DNA of 64,000 nt. It comes from Nymphaea colorata. Taxonomy: Eukaryota; Streptophyta; Magnoliopsida; Nymphaeales; Nymphaeaceae. Below are positions 41,301 to 53,366 of the stretch, one piece after another. A model generated the notes under the pieces. It was given only the letters and a program-made list of their open reading frames with translations. It was not told the origin of the DNA and made no database searches. The stretch covers positions 248,001 through 312,000 of the forward strand of contig NC_045144.1 of NCBI RefSeq assembly GCF_008831285.2, in the 5' to 3' direction. Positions within the stretch are counted from its first letter, which is position 1. The number at the start of each line of letters is the position of its first letter. The position numbers were made by a program, and so were the translations under genes.

Positions 41301-41569
41301 AGTAGAAAGAATAAGTAATGAATCTACATCAAAGAGTAACTTTGTCAATATTACATGAACATCCCCTTCCTGACGATCGGGGTGCTCACGCACTATTTTC
41401 TTTGTCTTTATATGTTTTTTTTTATCAATATTCTATTGATAATGATTTTGTTTTTTTCAACTACAGCAGTACATTATAAGAACCTTCGTACATGTGGAAA
41501 AAAGCATGTACGATAACAATCACCAGGTACAAGAAAATGTGGATGAAGTTGGTGCTATGACTATCAAAA
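41301..41569. other. Short unassigned stretch
   Basis: AT-rich sequence between the CACTA-like words and the D1 repeat. It contains an 8-bp inverted repeat CGTACATG/CATGTACG at about 41,490-41,515, and nothing else I can name. Confidence 0.4.
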
Positions 41570-43015
41570 CTAGAGGTAGCTAGATGACAAAATCATGAAA
41601 TGTCTGATAATTAATTGATATAATTCTTTTTCTAAATCTTAAACGAAAAAAATATGGTATCAATTAAACATTGGCATTATTTGGGTCAAATGACTGAAAA
41701 ATTAATAAAGTGCTTATTTGGTAATTAATGATAGCTGAGCTCAATAGCATTCGGCCGACCTTGTATTTTGCGTTAAGACAAAACCAATTAAAATTAAAAT
41801 ATAGAGATCTTCCCTAATGACAGAGCCTATTCTGTATATGGTCACCCACAATTGCAGGTTCTTTCAAATTCAATTGAATCGTGTTATGTGATGGTAAGTC
41901 CCATGGTGGAGCTACAAGATGGCTGGTGCCGCACAAACTTTAGTTATGTTCATGTTAATAACTTCATACATTTCAGGCAGCTACTTCTGCAGTAGAGTGG
42001 TTATTTTGTTATTTTGTATAATTAAAAACTGCTTTCAAAAGACCGTGCTCAAACAACTGGTCAACCCAAATGCACTGTGATGGTTTTTATCCACACAAAA
42101 CAAAAAAATAGCAGATTTCAATTCCTTTTTATATATATATATATATGAACATATGTTGTACTTGTAAGTTTTAGTTACCAGAAATTAATTGTATCGGTTC
42201 GTCCTAATTGGATGCAAGGGCCAGTTAAAGGAGAAAAATTCGGCCGACTTTTCTTTGAAACCCAGGAATGACTTTTCTTAAACGATGATGACATGCTTTC
42301 AGTTTCCAGTCGACCTGGTCGGATCGAGAGCAATGTGCTATACTAGTGCAAGGATGGAACTTGGAAGGACTATGTATGCCAGTTGAAGGACATTTGACTC
42401 TACTCACATGGGCATGGGCATTATGGAAAGCCGGATCTAAAATTAGTGTCTTATATGGTCTTATGCATGAACAATTATGCATGTAGGTGCTTAATAACCA
42501 AAATAACATGTCTAAGTAAAAAAAAAGACTTTTAGAAGGACAAAAAATGGTTTATGAAAAAGTAAATATTCCAAAATATACACTTCTTTATAAAAATAAA
42601 AATAAAAAATACTCCAACCCTACACCGACCTACACGATCCAATATCATTGGACATGCGTAGGGGTGTAAAAAGGGAGGCCCAGGCAATCGCCAAAAAGAA
42701 CTCTTGGGACTAGGAATAAGATTATTTAATAAAAAATAGAACTCTGCATTTCAATTATAATTTGATCAAATATTGGGCCGATAACAAAATGGTACGATTG
42801 TTCCAGCTAAGTTTTGATTCTTTTAACCTAGCAGAGGGTTTGCCACCACCAAAAATTTGTCTGTTAATAATATTTGTGGGCCTTGCATGTGAAACCAAGT
42901 CCTTCTCAACCCAATCTGGAACCTTTCACAGTCTTAAGATTGGATAAAATTCACCCAGTGCGTGACTTTTGTTAATATAAGATATTGCTAGTGGCCATAC
43001 AATGCCTGCTAATAA
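41570..43015. repeat. Dispersed repeat D, copy D1
   Basis: Diverged but collinear with D2 (58,060-59,195) and D3 (62,030-63,940). Shared landmarks include GAGATCTTCCCTA followed by GAGCCTATTCTGTAT (41,804-41,840; also 62,117-62,224), GGTTCGTCCTAATTGGA (about 42,196; also 62,650), CATGGGCATGGGCATTATGG (42,408; also 58,987) and TTTTAGAAGGACAAAAA with ACACTTCTTTA (42,530-42,592; also 59,109-59,169). The ending near AATGCCTGCTAAT (about 43,005) recurs at about 63,930. No coding capacity is evident. It lies downstream of protease pseudogene 1 as D2 lies downstream of pseudogene 2, so it may be duplicated flanking DNA rather than a transposon. Confidence 0.75.
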
Positions 43016-43023
43016 AAAAGACT

Positions 43024-43404
43024 TCATCTTTTTTTTTTGAGAAAGAACACCCAACTCATCCATGATTTGTCATCTTTTAACAGGAGAAAGTATCTGAAAA
43101 TAAAGTTGGAAACAGCAGGAGCCGGGCCCCATACATCGGCCTGAACCAAGTTGAAGCAATATTGGATTTTTATTTCAGATTCAGGAAATGATTGTTCAGT
43201 CATCTTTGCATAATTGCATGTCTCACATACTGGAAAATTGTAGACTAGCTTAAGAAACACAGTTTTGAGAATTAGATCAGACAAATGTCCCAACCTATAG
43301 TGCCATAGGAGTGATTCTTCATTCTTCTTGTCAGCTGGAAGTGCCTTGTTTGTGTTCAAGTTAATGTAGTAGATAGAGCCCATCTCTCTCATAACAATCA
43401 CCAA
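43024..43404 (-). pseudogene. Copia integrase N-terminal fragment (minus strand)
   Basis: A 126-codon open stretch on the minus strand has the Copia pre-integrase zinc-binding arrangement: LLWHYRLGHLS, then CETCNYAKM (His-His-Cys-Cys pattern), followed by the start of the integrase core (VQADVWGPAP, with its first catalytic Asp) and RYFLLLKDDKSWMSWVF. It stops at a run of T at 43,030. No gag, protease or reverse transcriptase belonging to this copy is nearby, so it is an isolated fragment. It lies in opposite orientation to the Copia element that follows and is a different lineage by sequence. Confidence 0.85.
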
Positions 43405-43468
43405 GCCTCATCTGGGGTTTCTGTTCCAGCAGAATGACCTTCTTCTTGGAGGAAATATTGAGAAATTT

Positions 43469-43820
43469 CTGTAACGTAGAGCTGTGCTAGATTTATTAAC
43501 AATGATAAGATCTATGGAACAGATACGATCAGGATCAGTTACAGAGTACAGGGTACGGTTTCCAAAACTCGAGAGCTATCTAAAACTGACCAATCTTCTC
43601 TAAATGAGAAAGAAATTGTTTCTCCTATCTTCTTCTATAATTCTGCCCAAATCTGTCGTGTAAATCATGATCCTAAAATCAAGGATCTAAATTGTATAAA
43701 GTGACTATAAATATTTGTACTCTCTCTGTGTGGTTATAGAATAGAAGAGAGAGTCTTTGTGTGGATGTTGGCTGATTTTAGCCGAACCACGTTACACCTG
43801 TGTGTCCATCTTTTGTTCTA
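43469..43820 (+). mobile_element. Probable 5' LTR of the Copia element
   Basis: About 350 bp lie between a TGTAACG start (43,469) and the putative primer-binding site. The stretch has LTR-like content: a TATAAA-like box (TTGTATAAAGTG, about 43,693) and CT-rich sequence downstream. No second LTR is present in the window, so both ends are inferred from position alone. Confidence 0.4.
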
Positions 43821-43823
43821 AAT

Positions 43824-43836
43824 TGATATAAGAGCC
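43824..43836 (+). other. Primer-binding site, initiator tRNA-Met type
   Basis: TGATATAAGAGCC matches the plant Copia primer-binding site TGGTATCAGAGCC at 11 of 13 positions. It lies just downstream of the inferred LTR and about 715 bp upstream of the gag start, the expected order. Confidence 0.6.
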
Positions 43837-44088
43837 TGCAACTGCTTTCACCGTGGTCTTCTGTATCATGCATCTTTCTAGAGCTACGCTTCACTTGTCT
43901 AGTGGATGAGCATTGTTTGATGCTGGCACCATCGTTTTCCAGCCACTCTCTCTGCTGCGTGCCCGGTTACGTCTCCTGTTTCTCTTCCTACATCCACAGT
44001 TTTTTGCGTAACAAGGGAAACCACAGAGCAGCATGCGGTTTCATGCTCTTTTTTTTTGTGGTGAGCAAGTGAAAGCCACCAAGGCCTT

Positions 44089-44420
44089 CACCGAGGAGCA
44101 CACTATTTCACCGAGGAGCATGCTACTCCTTTTAGTGTTTGAACAAGGGTCTGGCACCGAGTGTGTTGTTTCCTGCCTTCATCGAGGCACGTGCCTTCCT
44201 TTTGGAGTGTGTTGTTTCCTGCCTTCACCGAGGCACATGCCTCCTTTTTTGTCTAAAGAAGGCCACACACTTTCCAGCCTTCGCCAAGGAGCATGCTGTT
44301 GACTTCTTTTTTGTCTCTCAACAAGGGAAGGTCATGCTGTTTCCAGCCCTCACCAAGGGAAGCGCTGTTTCCTTTTGTGTTCACATGTTCACCGAGAAGC
44401 GTGCTCACAAGGGAGTGCCA
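44089..44420 (+). repeat. Degenerate minisatellite in the Copia leader
   Basis: Variants of CACCGAGGAGCATGCT recur about seven times between the primer-binding site and gag (near 44,089, 44,109, 44,224, 44,282, 44,350 and 44,389, and as ATCGAGGCACGTGCC at 44,181). A 46-bp subrepeat starting TGTGTTGTTTCCTGCC occurs at 44,162 and 44,208. The open frames here are by-products of the repeat. Confidence 0.7.
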
Positions 44421-44550
44421 CCGAGACCTATCTGCCCCTTCAGTCGTCCAATCCACCTCCTGAGTCACCTTTTTTGTTTATCAGACACAAATCGTATTGA
44501 CTGTGCTTTGTCGGCTGTTGGTTGAACGAGCGAGAAATTTTTAGTATAAT

Positions 44551-47155
44551 ATGGCTGCATTGTCCTCTTCTAACACTCCTCGCACTCCTACTCCACCAGG
44601 TACACAATGGAATGCTTTCTCAAGTTTGGTTTCAGTCAAGCTTGATCGATCAAATTATCTTCTCTGGCGTTCTCAAATTGAAGTGTCATGAAAAGTTAAA
44701 ATTTGATCAAGTATGTTAATGGAAAATGTTCTGCTCCACCTGAATTTCTTGATGAAGCACATACACAAGAAAATACTGCTTATGGTTTATGGTATCATGA
44801 AGACCAACTTGCACTAAGTTGGATCAAAGTCACTATGACTCAACCAGTCATGTCACAACCGGTTCGTGTTGGCACGGCTATAGATGCTTGGTTCATCCTT
44901 GGAAAATAGTATGCCTCACAAAATAATCTCCGTATTATTCAGCTGAAAAGAGAATTCCAAAACATAAAAAAGGGAGGAATGCCTATGACTGAATATCTTC
45001 AACATATTAGTTTCTGACATGATTCTCTTAGTAGAGTGCAGCACTTTGTCTGAGATACAGACCTTGTTCTCTATACCTTGAATGGACTGAATTCTGAATA
45101 TGAATCTTTTATTACCACTGTTACTGCATTCAAAGATCTACCTTCATGGTCTGAATTATATGATATGTTAATTACTCAAGAGCGACGACTTGGAATGCTT
45201 TCTTCATCCCTGATGGCTCAGGTTGAAGCCACTGCCACTACCTTTATTGGTGAACAAGGGCATGGGCGTGCTTTTGTTACAGACCAAGGGTGTGGGCGTG
45301 CTTTTATTACAGACCAAGGGCATGGCAACTATAATGGTGGTAGGGGTAGAGGCCATAATGGAGGAAGAAGAAACTATGGAAAAAATAATAATACTAACAA
45401 GTCCAGCCGAGGAGTAACTTGTCAATATTTTGGCAGAAGAAATCATACAGCTCGACAATGTTATGATATTCCAAAAGCGTTTATGGCCATGGCACTCAAC
45501 GTGGGAAAATCTGATAATGCATCTAGTAGCCGAGAAAATGTCAGCAATACTCAAGACTCAGCCTGGTATCCAGATACAGGTGCCTCCCACCATATGACAA
45601 ATTCAGAACAAGATATGCAAGGTAAAGTTCCCTATCATGGTTTTAATTCTATTATAGTTGGCAATGGTAGTAAGATGCAAATTAAAAATATAGGGAACGT
45701 GTAACTACCTAGGAAGATGTCATCCTTTGTTTTGAAAAATGTGTTGCATGCTCCTAAAGCACACAAGAACCTTATGTCAGTAGCAAGGTTCACCAAAGAC
45801 AACCAATGCTCTATTGAATTTTCCTCTAATGGTGTTATTGTTAAGAATATGCAAACGGGCAAGATTCTTCACACAGGGCCGCTTGAGAAAGGAGGACTTT
45901 ATAGATGGACGAGAGAAAGGAAGGACTCTACTAGCAATCCTATCAGTATTGGAGATGACGATCAATAAAAGACTGCTAATATTTCTTTGGTTTCTCAAAA
46001 TTCTTACTCAGACATTTAGTTATGGCATTTGCATCTAGGACATGCTCACTTTCAGTTGTTAAACTCGTTGAAAGTTGCTAGTTTAATTTGTGTTGATGAA
46101 AGACATAAATTAGATTTTTGTTCATGTGTGGTTGGAAAAATGCATAAAATTCATTTTCCTAAAGCTGAGTTTCATGCAACCAAACCTCTTGAAGTGTTAC
46201 ATGTTGATATTAGGAGACCAGCACCTTGTGCTTCACGAGAAGGGTACATGTATTATTTCTTAATGGTTGACAACTAATCTCACTTCTCATGGATCTTTCC
46301 CTTGTCAAAGAAAAGTGATACACTTCCATGTTTTTAAACCTTTTTAAGCATAGTAGAGTGTCAACTTGAAACAAAAATTAAAATTTTCCATTCAGATGGG
46401 GGTGGAGAATTCATGAGCACAGAATTTAGCACATTTCTTGAAAATCAAGGAATTCGTTGATGGATAACATGCCCTTACACATCCCAGTAGAACGAGATAA
46501 TATAAAGGAAGCATAGGAATCTGGTGGAAATGGGACTCGCCATAATTATTCATGCCAATATGCCACAAAAATTTTGGTTTGATGCTTTTAAAACTGTTGT
46601 TCATCTTATTAACAGGTTGCCTATTGCAGACTTGCAAATGACACTGTATGAGAAGCTCTTGCATGAAGTTCCCAAATATAGTCATCTAAGAACCTTTGGT
46701 TGTGCCGTCTATCCATTGAATGGGCCTAGACGTGCTTCAAAACTAGAAAACAAAGCTCAAACCTGCGTCTTCATTGGGTATGGGAGCTGTCATAAAGGTT
46801 GTGTTTGTTACAATCCAATCTCTAATCGTGTCATCATATCTAGACATGTTATTCTTGATGAAAGAAATTTTTTATACTCTCATTGTGGTCCCTCTTTTAC
46901 TGCCTCAAACATTTCAAGTTAGCTAAAGTCATCGTCCAGATCTGAATATATTAAGCCTAGACCTATTGATGAGCTAAAAGAGAGTTTACCTCTTATTGAG
47001 TTGCCTAGAATCATTCCTAGTTCCTCAAGTTGCTCAGCAGTTCAAACTGGTTCCAATCACTTTCATGTGCACATACCATCAATTTCAGCATACTTGGACC
47101 TTCATGGAACTAGAAACACATGTTACAGACAATTCCAGCACAAGGGTGTCACAGT
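44551..47155 (+). pseudogene. Truncated Copia polyprotein: gag, protease, integrase
   Basis: Begins at ATG 44,551 with a Copia gag signature (KLDRSNYLLWRSQI) and hits TGA at 44,689. The reading then moves to another frame (44,703 on), which is kept to 46,921 with in-frame stops (44,907; near 45,015 and 45,050; 45,702; 45,966; 46,275; 46,488; 46,503). Gag carries a short tandem repeat of HGRAFVTDQG (about 45,260-45,330), a Gly/Arg/Asn-rich stretch and a zinc knuckle with the second Cys replaced by Phe (CQYFGRRNHTARQC, 45,420-45,461). Protease keeps DTGASHH (about 45,574). The pre-integrase zinc-binding region is at 46,022-46,140 and the integrase core has its first two Asp (LHVDI, about 46,199; FHSDGGGEF, 46,386). 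The position of the catalytic Glu is TAA (46,503-46,505). After the GAG/integrase C-terminal part (FGCAVYPL, FIGYGS) the homology fades near 47,155; reverse transcriptase, RNase H and the 3' LTR are absent. Confidence 0.92.
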
Positions 47156-47413
47156 GTGCTTCATATAGCTATATTATGAACATAGCACCACATTATATAT
47201 ATTCTTTCACAAACAGCTCATGTATTACCCTAAAAATACCCATTTATTTTTCTGCACACAGGTAATTATGCCTCATACATGCATATATATATTTATTTTT
47301 AGGCAATCAGAGATGTCTAAGACCAAGAGTGTTGTGTATCATTTCCAGAATATAACACTTCACACATCTATCCATATCTAGGTGCGAAAATACATGGATT
47401 CTCTACTATAACA

Positions 47414-47448
<35 letters not shown>

Positions 47449-48539
47449 TTACAAGCAACAAAGGTACAAGGGCTACATGCTGCACTCATAGCTAAGTATT
47501 CCCATACCTTATTGCTCTATGCTGCAATCAATTCAGTCCGCCAAGAAGGCTACTGTTCCAAGGTAGTGTGGTACGATTTCCTTGCAAAACATTCATCTAC
47601 ATGTATAATTTCAGCTCCACCAAGTAGAATTCTCCTTGCTTTATATATACATATGTACCTACATACATAGATTATTTATAAAAGAAACTATATAACACTT
47701 ACCAGGGTCTCTCTAACTGTACAGCCCCTAATTTTTTACTGTCAGCACCCTAGCTCCTTGGCGTTCTTGATCCCCCAAGCTGCGGATAACAGTCACGTGG
47801 ACCAGTGCCTCTTTGCTCTTGATCTTCACCCCAAGATGCAGGAAAACAAGGGTTAGCTTTAACTTTTTCATAATTTCTAACAGCTGGAACCCTTCCCCCT
47901 ATGGCTGCGGCAAATGGGAACCTGAGGTATGGGGTTAAATAAGGCCAATACATGGCGAGCAACACCCCCAAATAATTTTTCTCAGGAAGGCTTCTCAGCT
48001 GCCCTCAATCATCTTTAGTTTCTTTTAATATTTTCAGTTACCACTTCTACCAAGGTATATATTTGGTAACCCATTCATTTCTTTCCATGGCTGCCCCCTT
48101 TATGATATATTTCACAGTTTCAACTATTTTTATCAGTTATTGAATCTACCAATTATAGCCTATACTCTTATTAAAATTTTTGTGATAATAAAGAAAAAGA
48201 AAAAGAAAAATGTGGGCATTAAAGTAACCGTCCAGTTTGAGCCGGAAGTATTGGTTAGAAGGCGATCAGTTCTTAGGGACGATGTTAGCGACCATCAAGA
48301 ATGATATGTATAGAGGGATAAAATTTTTATATATAAAGCATATTTAGATGGGTGCTTTGTGATGTTAGAGGTGCTTTCCTTCCAGTTTTCACTTTTCACC
48401 TGTACAAATCACACCTTAGGCATGAAATATATTGGATCATATAGATATATAGCCCTCCACGTACGTCATTAAAATGATCTCAATGCCCACCTAAGCAAGA
48501 AATTAAGTCTAAGGTCACCTACGTTCTTTAGAGAGAGCT
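47156..48539. other. Unassigned sequence after the Copia remnant
   Basis: Contains a (TA)n tract at 47,417-47,444 and short open frames with no recognisable domain (47,413-47,670 forward; 47,750-47,971 reverse). No RT or LTR words could be found that would complete the Copia element. Confidence 0.4.
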
Positions 48540-48690
48540 TCGCCATTGACCATCAGTGTCGAAAACTCAAGCCGCATCGATTGAAGAAATCGACGAGCAA
48601 CATCCCATGACAACGCTGGTGGCTAAAGTGCAGTTTCTCCTCCTCCACCAACCCCCTCTCCTCTTTCTTCTTCTTCGGCCACTTGAATCT
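48540..48690. repeat. Repeat shared with D2 (58,165-58,320)
   Basis: Starting CTTCGCCATTGACCATCAGTG, about 150 bp match 58,165-58,320 at high identity, including a CT/TCC-rich tail (CTCCTCCTCCACC). It is a detached piece of the D-repeat neighbourhood. Confidence 0.85.
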
Positions 48691-49438
48691 GTGGAACTGG
48701 TCAATGCCCGATATGAAATATGAGATCGAGCTGCTGCACACTTCTGTGGATCCACAAGTATACAGTATCACAGGAAAAAAGATGATGGTTGGATTATTTC
48801 TGAATTTTTTAATGGCATACTATGTCTATTTTACACTTTTTAATTTTTTCATAACCTTTTTTTACCCTTTTAAAATGTTCCTTTTTCACTTTTAGCATGA
48901 GTTTATGGTAATCTAATTAAAATATCATTAGACGCCATACAGTGGTGCTACTTAGTCTTCACCTATAAAAATTAAAACTACTTAAGATAGTACTAGTACT
49001 TTTATATGGGAGAATTATAGCATGTTGAATGCCCAGTGTTGTTAGGTAATTAAAAAGTTAAAAATCTATGGTTGAGAGCACCACAAACTGTTGTTTAAAT
49101 CATGATAGACTATTATAAAAACACACTACCACAAACCATAAACCGTTGCTAATACCCCTGCAGTGTCTATATTTTAGCAAATAATGTTTTATTTTGAGCT
49201 ATATGACAATATCTACCATCCGTCAAATTTGAATCCACGCACACACACATATTCAAATTTGTCATTTCTTATATCCTGACTTATTACTAAAAATAAAGAT
49301 CAGTCGCTAAAGCATGCAGCTGTATTAGAAACAGTGTATCAAATAGTGCCTATTTATGGCACTTTTTTTAATGGTTTATGTGTTTATCAGTGACATTTTA
49401 AATCTATTAGTCGTCCAACATCCAAAAGATTAAAATGG

Positions 49439-49475
<37 letters not shown>

Positions 49476-49967
49476 TACTTAATATATATTTATCTGTATA
49501 ATTATATTTATCACTAGGAACCTTATTTTCCTAAGGAGTATGTTAACTTGTCAACCTTCTTCCTTCAACTCTTCATTGAGGTTCTTCGTTCTTGAAAACG
49601 GTAATATTCAAAAAAATATTGTTCTTACCACTTTTGTCTATATTGCTAAAAATAACGTAGACCACAAAAGTGCATGGGAGCCCCAACCCTGTGATGTATA
49701 CCTTGTCCCTTCAATGGGGGCCTGAAATGCTGCACATTCCTTGACGAGGAACCGTTCTGATGCAATTGGGCTGGGTTTCTAATTTCCATTAATGATCAAA
49801 AGTAATATAAATAAAAAAAAAATCAACAGAAAAAACACAATTAAGAACTGGCCTCTAACTAAGCCTCAACACTCTCTTGCTCACTCAGCAAACTTTCCAT
49901 GGTCAGGGTCAGCACTTTTCAGGATTTGTCTAACATGAATCAGTGACCTTCAGTATCATTAATGTTG
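48691..49967. other. AT-rich intergenic stretch
   Basis: No gene seen. It holds a (TA)n tract at 49,440-49,470 and, at about 49,128, CACTACCACAAACC, a CACTA-end-like word also found near 41,234. Confidence 0.45.
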
Positions 49968-52900
49968 GCTTTTCTTTTGTTTTTGTTTTTTTGACTTCGT
50001 CAACGACAAAGGAGTTTCCAAAGGAGATAGCCTCCAAAGAGAAGTGATCTTTAACCATGGAATACCTTCTCAATATTGAGCCTACCAACGAACCAGAGTC
50101 ACTCTCTCAGTTCCTTGACACGAGAACTAAGAGCATGACAGTTTGTGATTAGAGTAACATGACAGTCTTTAGGAATCCTCTCTACAAGAACAGAGTCCAT
50201 AGTTCTGATCATGTTTGAGAAGAGAAACCTTTGTACCATAGTAAACCAGCCACTTTATAAACATTTGCAACACATGTAGTGACCACTTTCAGCCCCCACT
50301 CATCTTTACTCTCACAATGCCAAAAATGACTAAAAATTTTGGTTTCCAGCTAGATATTTATCGCCTGTTTTACATATTGTCCCCATTCTTGTTTATAGAA
50401 TACCTCACAACATGAGTGCCAAACTTCCCTCTTAGAAATCTTATCTAGCTTAACCACCTCTTTATGCACCACGTGATTTTTGGAACACAATAGCTTCCAG
50501 ATTGTGATATTGAAGCAGGCAAGCCAACACCATCCGAATTCTTTACATGAGAACCTCTTCCTCCACCACCAGCTCCAGACAGAGAAAAAGTCTGATGTAT
50601 GGAATTTATCAACTCCAAACCATGAATAGATGTATTGCTAAATGTTCATAGCATTAGTATATGAGAAAAGAAAGTGAGATAGATCTTCACAAGCCCTCCA
50701 CACAAATTAAACACAGAAACAATGGAAGACCTTACATTGGCATCAGCAGGTTGACGTTAATAACTACAAACAAACACAAACCAGTTGGCTCTAGGTTACG
50801 CTTTTGCGTTCTACAATCTACTGTGCCTTGTAACTACCATTCCTTTAATTTTACATGGTTCCAAACTTGGCTCCTAAGCTTTGCAGGTTTACAATTTTCT
50901 TTAGAACAAAGAAAATCTGCACTTTGCATGAGCCTAAGTTGAAAGCAATCTCCAATGCATTGCACATGTCGCCATAGATTTAGCTTAATGTGGTGCTGTA
51001 TTAGCATTTACTTAACCGACTTTCGAAGGAAAGGTTCTGCTTCCCGAGCAGATCCAATGGAATCTGCTTGAGTAAAACATCCTCTGTAGAACCTATCAAG
51101 CTCTCCATTCATCACATTTCAAGTAACAGATTTGGATCCCGCCCAAGAGAAGAAATATTGGGAACCATTTCCACATACCAAGTACTTTTCCTACTCAAAT
51201 ATTTCTTCATGCATAATGAGTCCCATATGCCCTGGTGAAAAATTAATGTACATCTTAGAAACAACCAATTAGCTTCATTGACCCCTTTAAGTTTTCTAAT
51301 GCCGAGCCCACCTTCCTATTTGGGAAAAGCCAAGACATTCCAGGCAATTAAATGAGGCTTACCCCCGCATCTGACTGTTCCTATAAAAAACTGCACATAA
51401 TCTGTTCCATTTTCTTAATGACACCAAGAGGCACTTGAACACCAACATCCAATAAATATGAAGTGCTTCTAATACTGATTTGATCAAGTAGATCCTACTG
51501 CATAGGAAAGTTGCATGCTTTTGCATAAACTAAGTTTACTCTGTATTTTTAAAAGAATAAGAAATGGGACTTAACAACGTTAAGTTTTCTTTTATAAATA
51601 CGCAGTGGCCAACAGCAAGGTGATCCATAATCATTCTTGTTGAGTTGTCGTGGGTAAAAAATCTTTAAAAATGAGAAGTACATGCTGAAAGAATTGGATC
51701 CTCCTCACAAAACTCCCCATCATCTGTCTTCATGTGCAAGAGTCTACTTTTTTTGGACCTTTCTTGAACATAGCATGAAAACATTTGCTGTTATTATCCC
51801 TTTTTTGTAGCCATGATCCCTTACTTTCTTTTTCTAGTACATTTCTTCATCTCAAAGAGCATCCGCAAGAAAACATCTAATATGATTTTCATAAGTGGAC
51901 CAGTTATGAGAGTGAATATCTTGCCTCTTATAAATTTCAATAAGATCCTTTCGACGTACGTTAATTCTGGTATCAACTTTCTTGGTTCTATACTTACTCC
52001 AACTACTTAGGCATGGTCGTACTTTATTCTGTTTTGCGAAAAGTTTAAGAACTGTGCATCCTCTACACTCCACTCTCCATGCTCTTGTAATAATGACCTT
52101 ACAACTAGGCTGACACTCTCAATAAAGGAACTATTTAACTTTTCGTCTTCTCTTGCATGCGGTTTTAAATATATTTAATTTACGTGTAAAAGAGAAGTGC
52201 TGAGTGGTCTAAAGAACTTCTTGGTTCTACCAAAAGCTGCCCACAATTTTCAACTTTCTCAAAAATCTATCTAAGTTGCTTTGAACCAGTGCTGTCGGGA
52301 TGCAGAAATTGGTTCAAGTGAATGCTTTGTTTCTGTTCACAATCTCTCTTAGTCCAACATCTTGAATGAATCCGTTGAATGCTAAACAAGCTTGTCTGCA
52401 GGGGCAGGGCCATTTTTCAGACTCCTTATAAGCTGAATTAAAATCTTTCATTATAATACTAACATTTGTTTATTGGCAATTATGATATTTAACATAACCA
52501 ATTGGTCTTTGCGAATTCCAAAGTGAGGGTGAAGATACACACCTATTGTATCAAAGTTGAGATCGAAAGCTTTATGAATAAACAAACAATCCATCCAAAA
52601 TTTATTAAATTTGCAACTAGTCAATCTAAAATCAGCCTGTCTCTAACTCTACACAATTATGGCCCCATTAAGATTCGTATCAGTATTAGATTAAAAAAAA
52701 ACTCCTCGAAGTGATTGCAAAAGGATTTGAAGTTGTCTGCATTCAACATGATATCGAAACATGAAAATGATCCCAAGTTGATGAGATATCACCCAATTGC
52801 CAAAATCTTTCTACGTTGTTAGAGTAGAAGGCCTCTAACATTCCAACTATAAACTTCATTTTATGGCAATTGGCAACTCCTCTTAGGCTGCTTTTCCTAT

Positions 52901-53000
52901 AGGAGAGCATTCTCTTTGTTATGGAAATCATCTACTCCTCGGATATCCATGCCAGGATCATGTTGCATCAACTTCCTTTCTTTCAGGCCAGAACTTTATA
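49968..53000 (-). pseudogene. LINE ORF2 remnant lacking the reverse transcriptase core
   Basis: Plant L1-type retrotransposon read on the minus strand and broken by many stops and frame changes. The endonuclease region runs leftward from about 52,960: FYSNNVERFWQLGDI (about 52,800-52,840), DFNSAYKESEKW (about 52,410-52,445, equivalent of GDFN), then FTWTNFCIP and LDRFL (52,250-52,310). The pre-RT linker follows (about 51,600-52,070), ending in NLTLLSPIS (about 51,575). It jumps straight to post-RT sequence (about 51,490 down), with VPLGVIKKMEQIMCSFLYRN and GLGIRKLKGVNEANWLFL (about 51,265-51,320). A Trp/Cys-rich zf-RVT-like C-terminal region lies at about 50,380-50,560. The reverse transcriptase palm with its YxDD motif is missing. 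A T-rich run at 49,968-49,992 is probably the poly(A) tail. Confidence 0.87.
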
Positions 53001-53366
53001 TAGCCTTAAAAAATGTTGTCCCACAACCCTTCTTCTTAAAATTGTTAACTTCTTTGGAATGGAGATCTCTTTTTTGTTCAAACTAATATTCATAGGAGAG
53101 GAAGACCTTTTATCTTTTTGTTTTCAGTCCATTAGTACAGTCCTAGTAGAGTTCAAACAGCCAAATCTAGGAAAAAATTCCTCCTCAACTTTTGTGGCTT
53201 TCTTCTTGGTCTCATGGCAGGACTCAGCAATAGTTTTACCATGGTTAACCTTCAATGAAGATGATTCCATCACCATTTCATATGAGATAATCCCTTGAGA
53301 CTCGTGACCCATAGATCATAGGTCTTCAATAGGAAGTACATCTTTTTCAAAAGGCACAAATTGATT

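Noticed and set aside
40948-41358. 136-codon forward open frame
   Set aside because: No recognisable domain; it spans CACTA-like terminal words and a C-rich tract, and is better explained as transposon debris.
45204-45554. Minus-strand open frame opposite Copia gag
   Set aside because: Shadow of the gag/protease frame on the other strand.
47750-47971. 73-codon minus-strand open frame with protein-like composition
   Set aside because: No domain recognised, no exons around it, start not supported.
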